Shown piece by piece: positions 26,179 to 35,439 of a stretch of DNA of 46,986 bases. A program made the position numbers and the translations under genes. How positions within the stretch are numbered: position 1 is the first letter of the stretch; the number at the start of each line of letters is the position of its first letter. Source of the DNA: Vicinamibacterales bacterium (lineage in GTDB: Bacteria > Acidobacteriota > Vicinamibacteria > Vicinamibacterales > 2-12-FULL-66-21); assembly GCA_036496585.1 (NCBI GenBank), contig DASXLB010000064.1, positions 1 to 46,986 on the forward strand, written 5' to 3'. The notes beneath the pieces were generated by a model, which saw nothing but the letters and a program-made list of their open reading frames with translations, ran no database searches and had not been told where the DNA came from.

Positions 26179-27483
26179 TTACGCTTCGGCGAAGACAAGC
26201 TGTCGGGGATCGACAACGGCCCAGCAACCCGCGCCGATGAGGAAGAGGACCCCCATCACGTAGAGCGGCAGATCCCAGCTCGCGAACCAGGCCACCGAAT
26301 AGGCGACGATCAGCGGATTGAGCATGGCGATCAGGTTGCCGATCGAATTCATCGCGCCGCCCACGACGCCCACGTGGTCGCCGCCAATGTCCATGACCGT
26401 GCCCCACGCCGCGCCCAGGGTGAACATCGTCAAACCTGTCGCCACTGCGATCATCAGGGCGGCGAGCACCGGCGACGGCGCCTTCGCGGCTGCGATGAGG
26501 CACACGCCGACGAGGACGTACGCGATCCCGCCTAGTCCGCACCGGCCGACCCGGAGGCCGTAGCGGCTGCACAAACGATCGGTCAGCCAGCCGCCGAGCA
26601 GATCACCAGGCATGCTCACGAGCAGCGGCAGGCCGGCGAAGAGCGCCATGCCCGAGATGTTGAAGCCGTGCCGCTGGAGCAGATACGACGGCAGCCACGT
26701 GATGCAGAAGTAGAAGATCATGCAGTTTGGGATGTACATGATGCTGAGCGCGATCACGGTCCGGCTGCGGATCAGCATTCGCCAGTAGGTCCAGCCGCTG
26801 CCGTGGTCGGCGACGGAGCGGCGGTTGGCGACGATGAGCGCCAGCTCGGAGGGGCTGACCGACGGGTGCTCGGACGGATCGTTGCGGAACCAGGAGAGCC
26901 ACGCCGCCACCCAGACGACACCGACGAGACCGAAGGTCACGAACACGCCGCGCCACGACATGACGCTCAGCAGGCCCGGCCACGCGCCCAGCAGGCCGCC
27001 GCCGACGATGAAGGCGGGCGTCAACCCGGCGATCATGTGCGCGCCGCAGAAGAAGATCCCCTGCACGCGGCCCCGCTCGGGTTGCGGAATCCACCGCGAG
27101 AACGTGCGCGCCACGGCCGGCCACGCGCCCGCTTCGCCCGCGCCGAACAGAAAACGGATCGCGAGCATGGTGACGTAGTTCACGGCCGCCGCCGTCCCTA
27201 TCGTCATCACCGACCACCAGATGACGATGCGCGCGAGGACGGCGCGCGTGCCGATGCGATCCGCCCACCGTCCCGTGGGGATCTCGAAGAGTCCGTAGGC
27301 GAGCTGGAACGCCGTGAACACCCAGCCCATCTCGACGGTCGTCAGGCCGAGATCGCGTTGAATGGCGGGGGCCAGTGTGCCGATGGCCGTGCGATCGAGG
27401 TAGGTCACCATCGCCAGGGCGGACGCAAGCGCGACGACGCGGTAGCGGGCGGTCGACGTCGCCTCGATCGTCCGGGACGACAC
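26179..27483 (-). CDS. MFS transporter, anion:cation symporter (ACS/hexuronate-type) family
   Basis: A 434-residue inner-membrane permease with about 12 helices. The N-terminal half shows [21 protein letters not shown] and the MFS loop [13 protein letters not shown]; helix 4 reads [20 protein letters not shown], a form typical of the ACS family, whose members carry hexuronates, galactarate/glucarate or organic anions. Its GTG start follows the bicupin stop by one base. As the only transporter in the polysaccharide locus, a role in taking up a uronic or aldonic acid released from the polymer is a reasonable inference. Confidence 0.9.
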   Translation of the reverse strand: MSSRTIEATSTARYRVVALASALAMVTYLDRTAIGTLAPAIQRDLGLTTVEMGWVFTAFQLAYGLFEIPTGRWADRIGTRAVLARIVIWWSVMTIGTAAAVNYVTMLAIRFLFGAGEAGAWPAVARTFSRWIPQPERGRVQGIFFCGAHMIAGLTPAFIVGGGLLGAWPGLLSVMSWRGVFVTFGLVGVVWVAAWLSWFRNDPSEHPSVSPSELALIVANRRSVADHGSGWTYWRMLIRSRTVIALSIMYIPNCMIFYFCITWLPSYLLQRHGFNISGMALFAGLPLLVSMPGDLLGGWLTDRLCSRYGLRVGRCGLGGIAYVLVGVCLIAAAKAPSPVLAALMIAVATGLTMFTLGAAWGTVMDIGGDHVGVVGGAMNSIGNLIAMLNPLIVAYSVAWFASWDLPLYVMGVLFLIGAGCWAVVDPRQLVFAEA

Positions 27484-27484
27484 C

Positions 27485-28462
27485 CTAGAGGCCTCTTCCG
27501 CGACCGGGGCCGCCGAGGCGCTGCGGCGGCGTGGCGAGAAGATCGTTCTTCTTGGTCATGTCGCGCGCGACGCCGACGACGAGGAATTCGAGCGGCGTCG
27601 TCCCGGTGTTGGCGAAGGCCTTGGTTTCGCCCACGCGCACCGGGATGGCGTCGCCGCTCTTGATCGACGCCGTCTCGTTGCCGATCGTGGCGGTGCCCTC
27701 GCCGTTCATCACGTAGTAGAAACCGCCGATGCCAGGTTCAGAGCCGGCGCCGACCGAGGATCCGGGTGGGAGCAACAGATGATCGACGTAGGCCCACGTC
27801 GTGGAGAAGACCGACGGACCGAGCGCCCGCCGGTATTGCACCGTTCCCGTGCCCCCCTGGAAATTCGCGATCGGCTGGGTCCGCGACGGATCGAGCTGCA
27901 TGCTGATGAACTGCGGCACCGGATCGAGCGGCGCGCCGACGCGGGTGTCGCCGAGATCGAAGTTGTCGTAGATGCCGTGGAACGACGCGACGTTGATGTT
28001 CAGCCACTGCACCGGCGTGTCGGTCGCGTTGTAAATGGCGTGCGCGTGCCCCATCCGCGCCGGCGCGCCGGCAGGGCCTTTCAGGGTCGAGGTGCGTCCG
28101 TCGACCGTGAACTGCGCCTCGCCGTCGAGGATGACGAACATCTCCTCGCAGTAGTTGTGGAAGTGCTGCCCGATTCCTGATTTCGGCTCGATGACGCCGC
28201 GGTGAAGGAACTGCAGGTTCGCATCGATGGCCTCGGTGTTGAACAGAGGGAAGAAGTCCACCTTGCCTGGACCGCCGTGCACCGCGGGCGACGATCGGTA
28301 GCGCGCTGGGTCGGTATGCGCGATCCGTTCGGCGAGGGCCAGCCGCGGCGGGTTGGCAGCCGGCGGCGCTGCCGGCGCACCGGCGCGACCCTGCCCCGAG
28401 ACGAGCACGCCTGCCGAGAGGCTCAGCAGGCCGAACAGACCGAGGCGAGGACGCTGGCGCAT
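27485..28462 (-). CDS. Secreted bicupin protein
   Basis: A 325-residue protein with a signal peptide (residues 1-28) and two cupin barrels, at about 70-150 and 215-300. The first has motif 1 [20 protein letters not shown] with plausible metal ligands His, His, Glu, and motif 2 GHAHAIYN. The second is more degenerate, with [15 protein letters not shown]. The C-terminus ends in a Gly/Pro/Arg-rich tail. ATG is preceded by AGGAGAACGTCC. It is the first gene of the five-gene operon, 43 bases downstream of a LacI-type operator (28506-28519). A sugar-acid or lignin-related dioxygenase or isomerase role is possible but not shown. Confidence 0.8.
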   Translation of the reverse strand: MRQRPRLGLFGLLSLSAGVLVSGQGRAGAPAAPPAANPPRLALAERIAHTDPARYRSSPAVHGGPGKVDFFPLFNTEAIDANLQFLHRGVIEPKSGIGQHFHNYCEEMFVILDGEAQFTVDGRTSTLKGPAGAPARMGHAHAIYNATDTPVQWLNINVASFHGIYDNFDLGDTRVGAPLDPVPQFISMQLDPSRTQPIANFQGGTGTVQYRRALGPSVFSTTWAYVDHLLLPPGSSVGAGSEPGIGGFYYVMNGEGTATIGNETASIKSGDAIPVRVGETKAFANTGTTPLEFLVVGVARDMTKKNDLLATPPQRLGGPGRGRGL

Positions 28463-28505
28463 GGACGTTCTCCTATCGAGTCTCGTCTTGATGGGGCAGG
28501 CCGGC

Positions 28506-28519
28506 TGAAAGCGCTTACA
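28506..28519. promoter_or_regulatory. LacI-type operator between bicupin and acetylesterase genes
   Basis: TGAAAGCGCTTACA, matching the palindrome TGTAAGCGCTTACA at 13 of 14 positions. It lies 43 bases before the bicupin start and 98 before the divergent acetylesterase start, so it could control both. For the rightward promoter it overlaps a candidate -35 (TTACAC, 28515-28520), with TATACG at 28539-28544, an 18-base spacing. Confidence 0.8.
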
Positions 28520-28617
28520 CTTCGAACGTGCCGCAGGTTATACGACTCCCGGCATGTGTTCAAGGGACGGGAATCGAGGATCGCGTGAGCGCACAGCTGA
28601 ATCGGCGGCAAGTCGTG

Positions 28618-30585
28618 ATGAAGCGTGGGTGGATGATTGCCTGCGGTGTCTTCCTGGCGTCCGCGGTATCGATCGGCCAGCGGAATGGAGCCGTCTCGAG
28701 TGAGGATGGTCCCGAGCTGTTGCATCCGATGTTCCAGGACCATGCGGTGCTGCAGCGGGATCGGCCGATCGCCGTGTATGGACAGACCGCCGCCGGCGCC
28801 GCCGTGACGGTGTCCCTCGGAGAGGTTCGCGGCGAAGCGCGCGCTGGCGCCGACGGACGTTGGCGCGCGGCTCTGCCGGCGATGGCGGCGGGCGGTCCGT
28901 ACACTCTGACCGCGACGGCGAACGGCGAGACCCGCAGCGCGACCGATGTGCTCATCGGCGATGTCTTCTTCTGCGCCGGCCAGTCGAACATGGCGTTCGC
29001 CCAGCGCCAGGCGGACGGGGCGGCGGAAGACGCCCGTACGGCAGCCGACGCGCAGATCCGCCACCTCACGGTCCCGCCGGACGCCAGCGTCACGCCGCGT
29101 CAGACCTTCGCTCGCAGCGTGCACTGGGCGGTCGCCAGTCCGGAAACCGTCGGGAGCTTTTCTGCCGCCTGCTACTACTTCGGGCGCGAGCTGAACCAGA
29201 CCGCGCATGTGCCGATTGGCCTCGTCAACGCGTCGTATGGCGGCGCGCGGCTGCGGACCTTCATGAGCGAAGACGCGCTGCGGAACCTTGCGATCGAGAG
29301 CGACGCCCTCGACCTCCTGGATCTGTACCGCACGGATCCGGCGGCGGCGATGCGCCAGTGGGGCGCGCACTGGGAAGCGGCGTGGGAGAAGGGAAGGCCT
29401 GATGGCGGCCGGCCCTGGCTGCCGGCGTACGACGATGGCTCGTGGAAGACCGCGCCGACGGCGCTCGGCCCATGGGCACTGTGGAACGGCACCAATCCGG
29501 ACGGCTTCATCGGCCAGGTCTGGATGCGCGCGGCCGTCACGCTCACCGCAGACCAGGCGGCGAAGGCCGCTGCGTCACTCGACCTCGGGTCGCTCAATCA
29601 GGAAGACGAGACGTGGCTGAACGGCCGGTATCTCGGCGCCTCCTCGTTTGCGGGACGCACGCGATATTCAATCGGACCAGGCCTGCTGCAGGCTGGCGTC
29701 AACGTCATTGCCACCAACATCTATTGCGGCTGGCGTGATTGCGGGATGCGCGGCGCCGCCGGGGATCGCGCCATTCGGTTCGCCGATGGCGCGAGCGTGC
29801 CGATCGCAGGTCCGTGGAAGTATCAAGAAGTCCCGGACGGCTGGATTGGGCCGCAGCTCCCGTGGGGATCGGTCCACGGTATCACCCTGGACCACAACGG
29901 CATGATCCTGCCCGTTGGCCCGTACACCTTCCGTGGCGCGGTGTGGTACCAGGGGGAGTCAGACGCGAACTTTGCCAGCACCTACACGCGGGCGTTGCTG
30001 GCGATGATGGCGGAGTGGCGACGGCAGTTCGACGATCCCGATCTGCCCGTCCTCCTGGTGCAGTTGCCCGGCTACGGCCCCGTTCCAGCGCAGCCAACCG
30101 CCGCGCCGTGGGCTGACTTGCGAGAAGCGCAGCGGCGGGCTGTGCTCGAGGACACGCGAACGGCCATCGCGGTGACACTGGACATCGGCGATCCGGTCAA
30201 CCTCCATCCGACCAACAAACGCGAGGTCGGACGTCGGCTGGCGATCGCCGCGCGGCACCTGATTTATGGCGAGCACATCTCGCCGTCTGGGCCCGTCGTC
30301 GCGGGCGCCGCTCGACGCGGATCGACTGTGCTCGTCTCGTTCCGCGATGTGACGGGCTCGCTGACGCTGCGGGGCGCCGGCCCCAGCGGATTCGAGCTGT
30401 GCGGTGCGGCGCAGAAGTCGTGCCGTTGGGCGGACGCTCGCGTCGATGCATCCGGATCGGCAATCGCCCTCGCTCGGGCCGGCAACGCTACGCGTGTGCG
30501 CTACGCGTGGGGCGGTTCGCCAGCGTGCCCGCTCGTCGACGGCTCTGGGCGGCCGGCGGGACCGTTCGAAGTTCCCGTTCGCTGA
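28618..30585 (+). CDS. Secreted sialate O-acetylesterase-family (SGNH) acetylesterase
   Basis: A 655-residue protein of the SGNH-hydrolase family annotated as sialate O-acetylesterase, whose members in plant-polysaccharide loci often deacetylate xylan (the CE20-type group). A signal peptide spans residues 1-21. The nucleophile is Ser123 in FCAGQSNMAF; the oxyanion block is VWYQGESDA; the Asp-His pair lies in DIGDPVNLHPTNKREVG. A jelly-roll-like module is inserted around residues 270-390 (WMRAAVTLTADQAA, DETWLNGRYLG), as is usual here. The ATG at 28618 starts the signal peptide; GTG at 28585 with GAGGA upstream would add 11 residues and is the alternative. Context: hemicellulose locus with its own operator. 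Confidence 0.88.
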   Translation: MKRGWMIACGVFLASAVSIGQRNGAVSSEDGPELLHPMFQDHAVLQRDRPIAVYGQTAAGAAVTVSLGEVRGEARAGADGRWRAALPAMAAGGPYTLTATANGETRSATDVLIGDVFFCAGQSNMAFAQRQADGAAEDARTAADAQIRHLTVPPDASVTPRQTFARSVHWAVASPETVGSFSAACYYFGRELNQTAHVPIGLVNASYGGARLRTFMSEDALRNLAIESDALDLLDLYRTDPAAAMRQWGAHWEAAWEKGRPDGGRPWLPAYDDGSWKTAPTALGPWALWNGTNPDGFIGQVWMRAAVTLTADQAAKAAASLDLGSLNQEDETWLNGRYLGASSFAGRTRYSIGPGLLQAGVNVIATNIYCGWRDCGMRGAAGDRAIRFADGASVPIAGPWKYQEVPDGWIGPQLPWGSVHGITLDHNGMILPVGPYTFRGAVWYQGESDANFASTYTRALLAMMAEWRRQFDDPDLPVLLVQLPGYGPVPAQPTAAPWADLREAQRRAVLEDTRTAIAVTLDIGDPVNLHPTNKREVGRRLAIAARHLIYGEHISPSGPVVAGAARRGSTVLVSFRDVTGSLTLRGAGPSGFELCGAAQKSCRWADARVDASGSAIALARAGNATRVRYAWGGSPACPLVDGSGRPAGPFEVPVR

Positions 30586-30602
30586 ACGGCCCGAGGAGGC
30601 TC

Positions 30603-32297
30603 TCAACCCAGGAGAATCTTCCGGGCCTCTCCTTCAGGATCGTTGACGGTGCCACACGTCGCGTCGAAGACCATCGTCGGGCACCCATCGGGTGTGAACG
30701 GCGTCCAGGGAAGACCCGGCTGGCTGGGATTCCCCGTACGCGCGAAGTTCGCCCAGGCCGTCGCCACCCGTGTGGCCAGCGCCTGCGCTTCAGGACCGTT
30801 GCCCGTGCCTTGCGCGCATCGCGCCGTATTGTCGAAGCAGAAGGCGAGCTCGGCCGTGTGCCACGCGCCGGCATCCTCGAGCATCGGCGACTGCCAGGTG
30901 AAGTAGTAGGTGAACACCGGCGCGCCCTGCTGTTCGTGCTTCATCGTGGCCATGCGCGTGACGTTGTTGCGCATGCCGAGGCCGTTCAGCCCCGCGCCGC
31001 TGCACATATATGAGAGCGTTCGAATGCTCTTGTGCGGGTACGCTTTCTTCAGTGCCGCCACCAGCGCGGCGGCCTTCGACTCCCCATAGCTCTTGTTCAG
31101 CGTGGCCAGCCATTCCGACTCGGTGGGTCGCGACGACATGCGGTTGCCTTCTTCGCTCACCGAGCCGATCAGCATCGGCACCTGCTTCGAGATCTCGGGC
31201 GCGCCCTCGAAGAAGGCGCGCATGGTGACGACGCGGCCGTCGACGGTCGGGCCAAATCCGACGCGGGGCGCCGTGCCGCGATCGGGGATCGGCCCTGTCC
31301 CCGCAGACAGCGGAGGGTTCATCTTCGCGACCACGGCATTGCCGACTTCGTTCAGCCTGGCCCATTCCACCTTCTGCAGCGCGGCGATGTCCTTGACGCC
31401 GAGCTCCGCAGTGATCCGACGGGCGAGATCTCGCGACTGCTCGAGGCTCGGCGGATTGCCGCCGCCGCCGGATTGCGCGGACGCCGTGTGGATCAGCCCC
31501 TTTGCCGACGGCATGCCGAGCAGCGTCGTGACCTTCGAGCCGCCGCCCGACTGGCCGTAGATCATCACGCGGTCCGGGTCGCCTCCGAAGTTCGCGATGT
31601 TGTCGCGTACCCAACGCAGCGCCGCCACCAGGTCGGTCATGCCGACGTTGGCCGACTCGGCGTAGGCCGGGCCGCCGAGTTCAGACATGTCGAGGAAGCC
31701 GAGCGCGTTGAGGCGATGGTTGACGGTCACCGAGACGACGTCGTGATGACGCGCCATCTGCGCGCCATCCTGCGAGGCCAGCTCGTAGGCCGACCCGAAC
31801 GTGTAGCCGCCGCCATGGATGTAGAACATGACCGGGCGCCTGGCGGTGAGGCTCGACGTCCAGATGTTCACCTTGAGCATGTCCTCGCTCTGCCAGCCGT
31901 CCGTCCACTGGAAGAGGAACGTCTGTTCGCTCACCCAGTCGTGCAGCCGTTGGGGGCAGTTGGCGCCGTAGATCAACGCCGGGTACTCGCCGTCCCAGGG
32001 AGTGGGAGGCTTCGCCGGCAACCACCGATTCTCGCCGCCGGTCGGGGCGCCGTACGGGACGCCCTTGAAGGTGAGCACGCCGTCCTCGACGTAGCCGCGC
32101 ACCTTGCCATACTGCGTGGTCGCGACGGCCGAGCGGGGCGTGCTGCACGTGCTCGCGGCAACCGCGACCTGCCCGCCTCTCGTCTTGGCGAACGCACCAT
32201 AGGGAGCGATCACGGCCCCGACTCCGGCGGCGGTGGAGAGCCGCAGCAGGTCGCGGCGGTTCAGTTCCGGGCCATTCGAGCGTGATGACTTGGGCAT
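30603..32297 (-). CDS. Tat-exported type-B carboxylesterase
   Basis: A 564-residue carboxylesterase/lipase of the type-B family. A Tat signal is visible (LNRRDLLRLSTAAGVGAV, residues 12-29). The oxyanion loop is MFYIHGGGYTFGS, and the nucleophile Ser250 sits in IYGQSGGGSKV, where the family more often has GESAGG. A second typical segment is VSVTVNHRLNALGFL. Some members act on methylglucuronoyl, feruloyl or other esters in plant cell walls. It has AAGGAGACCC before the ATG and its own operator 44 bases upstream (32342-32355), and converges on the acetylesterase gene with 17 bases between the stops. Confidence 0.88.
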   Translation of the reverse strand: MPKSSRSNGPELNRRDLLRLSTAAGVGAVIAPYGAFAKTRGGQVAVAASTCSTPRSAVATTQYGKVRGYVEDGVLTFKGVPYGAPTGGENRWLPAKPPTPWDGEYPALIYGANCPQRLHDWVSEQTFLFQWTDGWQSEDMLKVNIWTSSLTARRPVMFYIHGGGYTFGSAYELASQDGAQMARHHDVVSVTVNHRLNALGFLDMSELGGPAYAESANVGMTDLVAALRWVRDNIANFGGDPDRVMIYGQSGGGSKVTTLLGMPSAKGLIHTASAQSGGGGNPPSLEQSRDLARRITAELGVKDIAALQKVEWARLNEVGNAVVAKMNPPLSAGTGPIPDRGTAPRVGFGPTVDGRVVTMRAFFEGAPEISKQVPMLIGSVSEEGNRMSSRPTESEWLATLNKSYGESKAAALVAALKKAYPHKSIRTLSYMCSGAGLNGLGMRNNVTRMATMKHEQQGAPVFTYYFTWQSPMLEDAGAWHTAELAFCFDNTARCAQGTGNGPEAQALATRVATAWANFARTGNPSQPGLPWTPFTPDGCPTMVFDATCGTVNDPEGEARKILLG

Positions 32298-32341
32298 CGG
32301 GTCTCCTTCAAGCGAAGCGCGTCTGGCGCGGCCGGGCGCAA

Positions 32342-32355
32342 TGTAAGCGCTTCAC
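32342..32355. promoter_or_regulatory. LacI-type operator upstream of the type-B carboxylesterase
   Basis: TGTAAGCGCTTCAC: one perfect half-site TGTAAGC and a half-site in which only GCTT is kept. It lies in the 85-base gap after the GH51 gene and 44 bases before the carboxylesterase ATG, matching the spacing of the other minus-strand operators. Confidence 0.65.
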
Positions 32356-32382
32356 GATACTGATCGCGATTTCCCTGGGACG

Positions 32383-34029
32383 TTATCGGACGGTGACCGC
32401 GAGCCGGGCCACCGTGTGGGACCTCGCCGGCAGCTCGAAGGTCATACGACCGCCCGGCGCCGGCGGCGCGAGCGGCTGTGGCGCGACGCGGTTCGGCTGA
32501 TCGACGGTGTTGAATGCTTTCAGATCCTGCCCGGTGATGGTCTCGCAGCCGAGGACGCGCGTCGGCGTGACGTCTTCCCACTCCAGCGCGACCTGGCGCG
32601 CCGCCTCGAGGTCGCGGTTCAGCATCAGCACGCACGCCTGGCCGTTCGCCTCGTCCAGCGTCGCCACGACGTCGACGAACGGAACGTCGGCGTTGCGCGC
32701 GAAGTCGGACTGCAGCCCGGCCGCTTTGATCGGATAGGTCTCCGACTCAACACGCAGATCGAATACCTGGCCGCGCGCGTAGCGAAGCGCCCACGCGTAG
32801 GGATAGTACGTGCTCTGGCGCAGCACGCCGTTCTCGTGCGCCACGAGCGGTGCGATGACATTGACGAGCTGTGCGAGACAGGCGACGTGCACCCTATCCG
32901 AGTTGCGCAGCAGCGTGTTCAGGAAGCCGCCGACGAGCAGCGCGTCCTCGAGGTTGTAGACCTCTTCGAGCAGGTGCGGGGCGATGGCGCGGCGGCCGTC
33001 GGTCGCCTGCCGATCGCGCGCGCGATACCAAACGTTCCACTCGTCGAACGACAGCCAGAGGCGCTTGCTCGATTTCTGCAGCCCCTGGACGTAGTCGCAG
33101 ACGGCGGCGATTTCGTGAATGTGCCGATCCATGTCGAGATTCATGGCCAGGTATCGCGCCGAGCTGTTCCCGCTCGTCGCCGGCGTGTTGCCGTAATAGG
33201 CGTGCAAGGAAATGCCGTCGACCTGGTCGTAGCATTCCTCCAGCACCTCGCGATCCCAGGTCAGGTACGTCGGCATCGCGGTCCCGCTCGATCCGCAGGC
33301 GATCAGTCGCAGGTCGGGAGAGACGACCCGCATCTGCTTCGCGACGTCACGCGCCTTCCGTCCGTACTCGCGCGACTGCAGCTGGCCGATCTGCCACGGG
33401 CCGTCCATTTCGTTGCCGAGACACCAGTAGTGCACGTTATGCGGCTGCTCGTAGCCATGCGCACGTCGCAGGTCGCTCCATTTCGTGCCGCGCTCGAGAT
33501 TGCAGTACTCGACGTAAGCCACGGCCATCTCGGCCGACCCGGTGCCGAAGTTAAGCCCGAGCAGGGGCTCGGTCCCGGTCAGCCGGCACCACTCGATGAA
33601 ATCGTTGGTGCCGAACTGGTTGGTCTCCGTCGAGTTCCAGGCGCGGTCGAGCACGCTCGGACGCTGCGCCCTCGGTCCGACGCCGTCGAGCCAGTTGTAT
33701 CCCGAGATGAAGTTGCCGCCGGGATAGCGAACGATCGGGACTCCGAGCTCCTTGATTTCGCGCGCGACGTCGGTGCGAAAGCCCTTCGCATCCGAGAGCC
33801 GCGACCCGGGCTCGTAGATACCGGTGTAGATTGCCCGACCCAGATGCTCCAGGAACGAGCCCAGCAGACGCCGATCCAAATCGGCGCGATCGCGCGATCG
33901 GCGTATGGCGACGCGGACCGGGCCGCGCGCGATTTGCGCGTAGCCGATCGCACGCAGCCAGGGTGCGGCCGCGAGCAGCGCACCGGTCTTGCCGAGGCCG
34001 CCGAGAAACTCGCGGCGGTCCCTTCTCAC
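32383..34029 (-). CDS. GH51 alpha-L-arabinofuranosidase with a Tat-type N-terminus
   Basis: A 548-residue GH51 enzyme that would remove L-arabinofuranosyl side chains from arabinoxylan or arabinan. Residues 53-68 give LLGSFLEHLGRAIYTG, the GH51 start; the acid/base is Glu207 in YWCLGNEMDG and the nucleophile Glu330 in LSFDEWNVWY. The GTG at 34029 overlaps the upstream esterase stop (GTGA) and gives an N-terminus MRRDRREFLGGLGKTGALLA with the twin-Arg RREFLGG pattern, so export is likely. This is notable because classic GH51 enzymes of this length are cytoplasmic. The C-terminal 120 residues form the usual beta sandwich. Confidence 0.93.
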   Translation of the reverse strand: MRRDRREFLGGLGKTGALLAAAPWLRAIGYAQIARGPVRVAIRRSRDRADLDRRLLGSFLEHLGRAIYTGIYEPGSRLSDAKGFRTDVAREIKELGVPIVRYPGGNFISGYNWLDGVGPRAQRPSVLDRAWNSTETNQFGTNDFIEWCRLTGTEPLLGLNFGTGSAEMAVAYVEYCNLERGTKWSDLRRAHGYEQPHNVHYWCLGNEMDGPWQIGQLQSREYGRKARDVAKQMRVVSPDLRLIACGSSGTAMPTYLTWDREVLEECYDQVDGISLHAYYGNTPATSGNSSARYLAMNLDMDRHIHEIAAVCDYVQGLQKSSKRLWLSFDEWNVWYRARDRQATDGRRAIAPHLLEEVYNLEDALLVGGFLNTLLRNSDRVHVACLAQLVNVIAPLVAHENGVLRQSTYYPYAWALRYARGQVFDLRVESETYPIKAAGLQSDFARNADVPFVDVVATLDEANGQACVLMLNRDLEAARQVALEWEDVTPTRVLGCETITGQDLKAFNTVDQPNRVAPQPLAPPAPGGRMTFELPARSHTVARLAVTVR

Positions 34030-35300
34030 TTGAACAAGCGCGGGGCGAAGTCGTTGAGGGCTCGCCGCCAGCTCAGCCACTCGTGCGCCGTGCCAGGCGA
34101 TTCGAAGTAGACGTTGTGGAGGCCAGCTGTGGTCAGCGCGTCGCTGAACGCCTTGGTGCCGGGGCCTTCCACCGAGCCGACGCTGAGGAACAGCACCTTG
34201 ATCTTGCTGTTGAAGGCGGCCGGATCGGCGAATGTGCCGCCGCAGATGGTCTTCATGTCCGGTGCATCGTTGCCGCGCCCGAACCCGCCGCAATTGCCGC
34301 TGAAGCCGCCGATGTAGGCAAACTTGTCCAGGTTCGTCAACGTCGTCGCGAAGGTCTGCGCGCCGCCCATCGAGAGCCCGGCCATGGCGCGATTCTCCTT
34401 GCCGGGACGGACGCGATAGGTGCGCTCGATCATCGGCACCAGATCGGTGAACATCATCTCGGTGTAGGTGGGCCGGCCGAGCGGCCCGCCCGGGCCGCGG
34501 CCGGCGGCGCCGGGGCCAGCCCCGCGACCGCCAGGCGCCGGCGGCGGAGGGGTGCCGCGCGCGGGCGGCGGTGGCGGCGGAGCATCGGAGGGCGGCGGCA
34601 CCTGACCACGCGCGCCGAAGATCGCCGCGCTCTCTCCGGGTTTCACCGCGTTCAGGTTGTCCATCACGACGATCATCGGCTTCGCGTGTCCCGCCGCGAT
34701 GAGGTTGTCCATGATCAGATCGACGTGTCCCTGCCGGTACCAGCCGGTTTCATCCTCGCCCCAGCCGTGCAGCAGGTACAGCACCGGATAGCTGTTGCGG
34801 GCCTTGCTGTCGTAGTCGGGCGGCGTGTAGACGTAGGCGCGCCGCCACTGGTGGGTGACCGTCGAGTAGTAGTGCTGCTGCGCCACGCGGCCGTGCGGCA
34901 CGTCCTGGGCGGCGTAGAAGTCGGCGTCGGACGCGGGGATCTCGATGCCGCTGTTCCACCAGCCCGAGCCGAAGAACGTCATCGTCGACGGGTCCGCGAC
35001 CACCGCGCCGTCGATCTGCACGGTGTAGTAGTGAAAGCCCTCGACCAGCGGCGTGGTCGTCACGTCCCAGATGCCGTCGGGCCCCTTCTGCATGTCGAAT
35101 CCCGAGCCGACGCGGATACGGACTCTCTCGGCATTCGGTGCGATGACGCGGAAGGTCGCGCGCTTGTCCGGATAGACACACGGGTACTTCGCCTCGGCGA
35201 TGTTCAACGACGACGGCTTGCATTCCGGCGGCGTCTGCGCCCAGCTCACCTGGGCAGCCGAGACGGCGCACAACGCCACAACGACGATGACGGACTTCAT
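34026..35300 (-). CDS. Secreted CE1-type (feruloyl/acetylxylan) esterase with N-terminal E-set domain
   Basis: A 424-residue protein: signal peptide (1-21), an E-set/CBM48-like domain (about 45-120; RVIAPNAERVRIRVGSG), and an esterase-D-type hydrolase (about 140-424). The hydrolase has YPVLYLLHGWGEDE, the nucleophile Ser310 in MAGLSMGG and the probable His406 in GTAHEWLSW. This architecture is typical of bacterial feruloyl esterases in xylan loci. A Pro/Gly/Arg-rich insert (residues 234-276) interrupts the hydrolase fold before the nucleophile and is unusual. The ATG follows GAGGAGAAGCC, and an operator (35346-35359) is 45 bases upstream. It is coupled to the GH51 gene by a 4-base overlap. 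Confidence 0.9.
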   Translation of the reverse strand: MKSVIVVVALCAVSAAQVSWAQTPPECKPSSLNIAEAKYPCVYPDKRATFRVIAPNAERVRIRVGSGFDMQKGPDGIWDVTTTPLVEGFHYYTVQIDGAVVADPSTMTFFGSGWWNSGIEIPASDADFYAAQDVPHGRVAQQHYYSTVTHQWRRAYVYTPPDYDSKARNSYPVLYLLHGWGEDETGWYRQGHVDLIMDNLIAAGHAKPMIVVMDNLNAVKPGESAAIFGARGQVPPPSDAPPPPPPARGTPPPPAPGGRGAGPGAAGRGPGGPLGRPTYTEMMFTDLVPMIERTYRVRPGKENRAMAGLSMGGAQTFATTLTNLDKFAYIGGFSGNCGGFGRGNDAPDMKTICGGTFADPAAFNSKIKVLFLSVGSVEGPGTKAFSDALTTAGLHNVYFESPGTAHEWLSWRRALNDFAPRLFK

Positions 35301-35345
35301 GGCTTCTCCTCGCTGACCGGGCCTGGCCGCACCATGGCGGCCGTC

Positions 35346-35359
35346 TGTAAACGCTTACA
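35346..35359. promoter_or_regulatory. LacI-type operator between CE1 esterase and lacI-family gene
   Basis: TGTAAACGCTTACA, differing from the TGTAAGCGCTTACA palindrome only at one central base. It lies 45 bases before the leftward esterase ATG and 80 before the rightward regulator ATG, so the regulator may also control itself. Confidence 0.8.
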
Positions 35360-35439
35360 TGCTGGCGGCGGTGAGCGTATCCGAAGCCGGGGACGGTATC
35401 AAGCGCGACACGACGACGCACGTGAGATGATGATTTTTC

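Noticed and set aside
26170-26183. TGAACGCGTTTACG between the MFS and the 137-residue protein genes as a fifth operator
   Set aside because: It differs from the palindrome at four of 14 positions and lies inside a 24-base gap in an operon that already has an operator at its head; probably chance.
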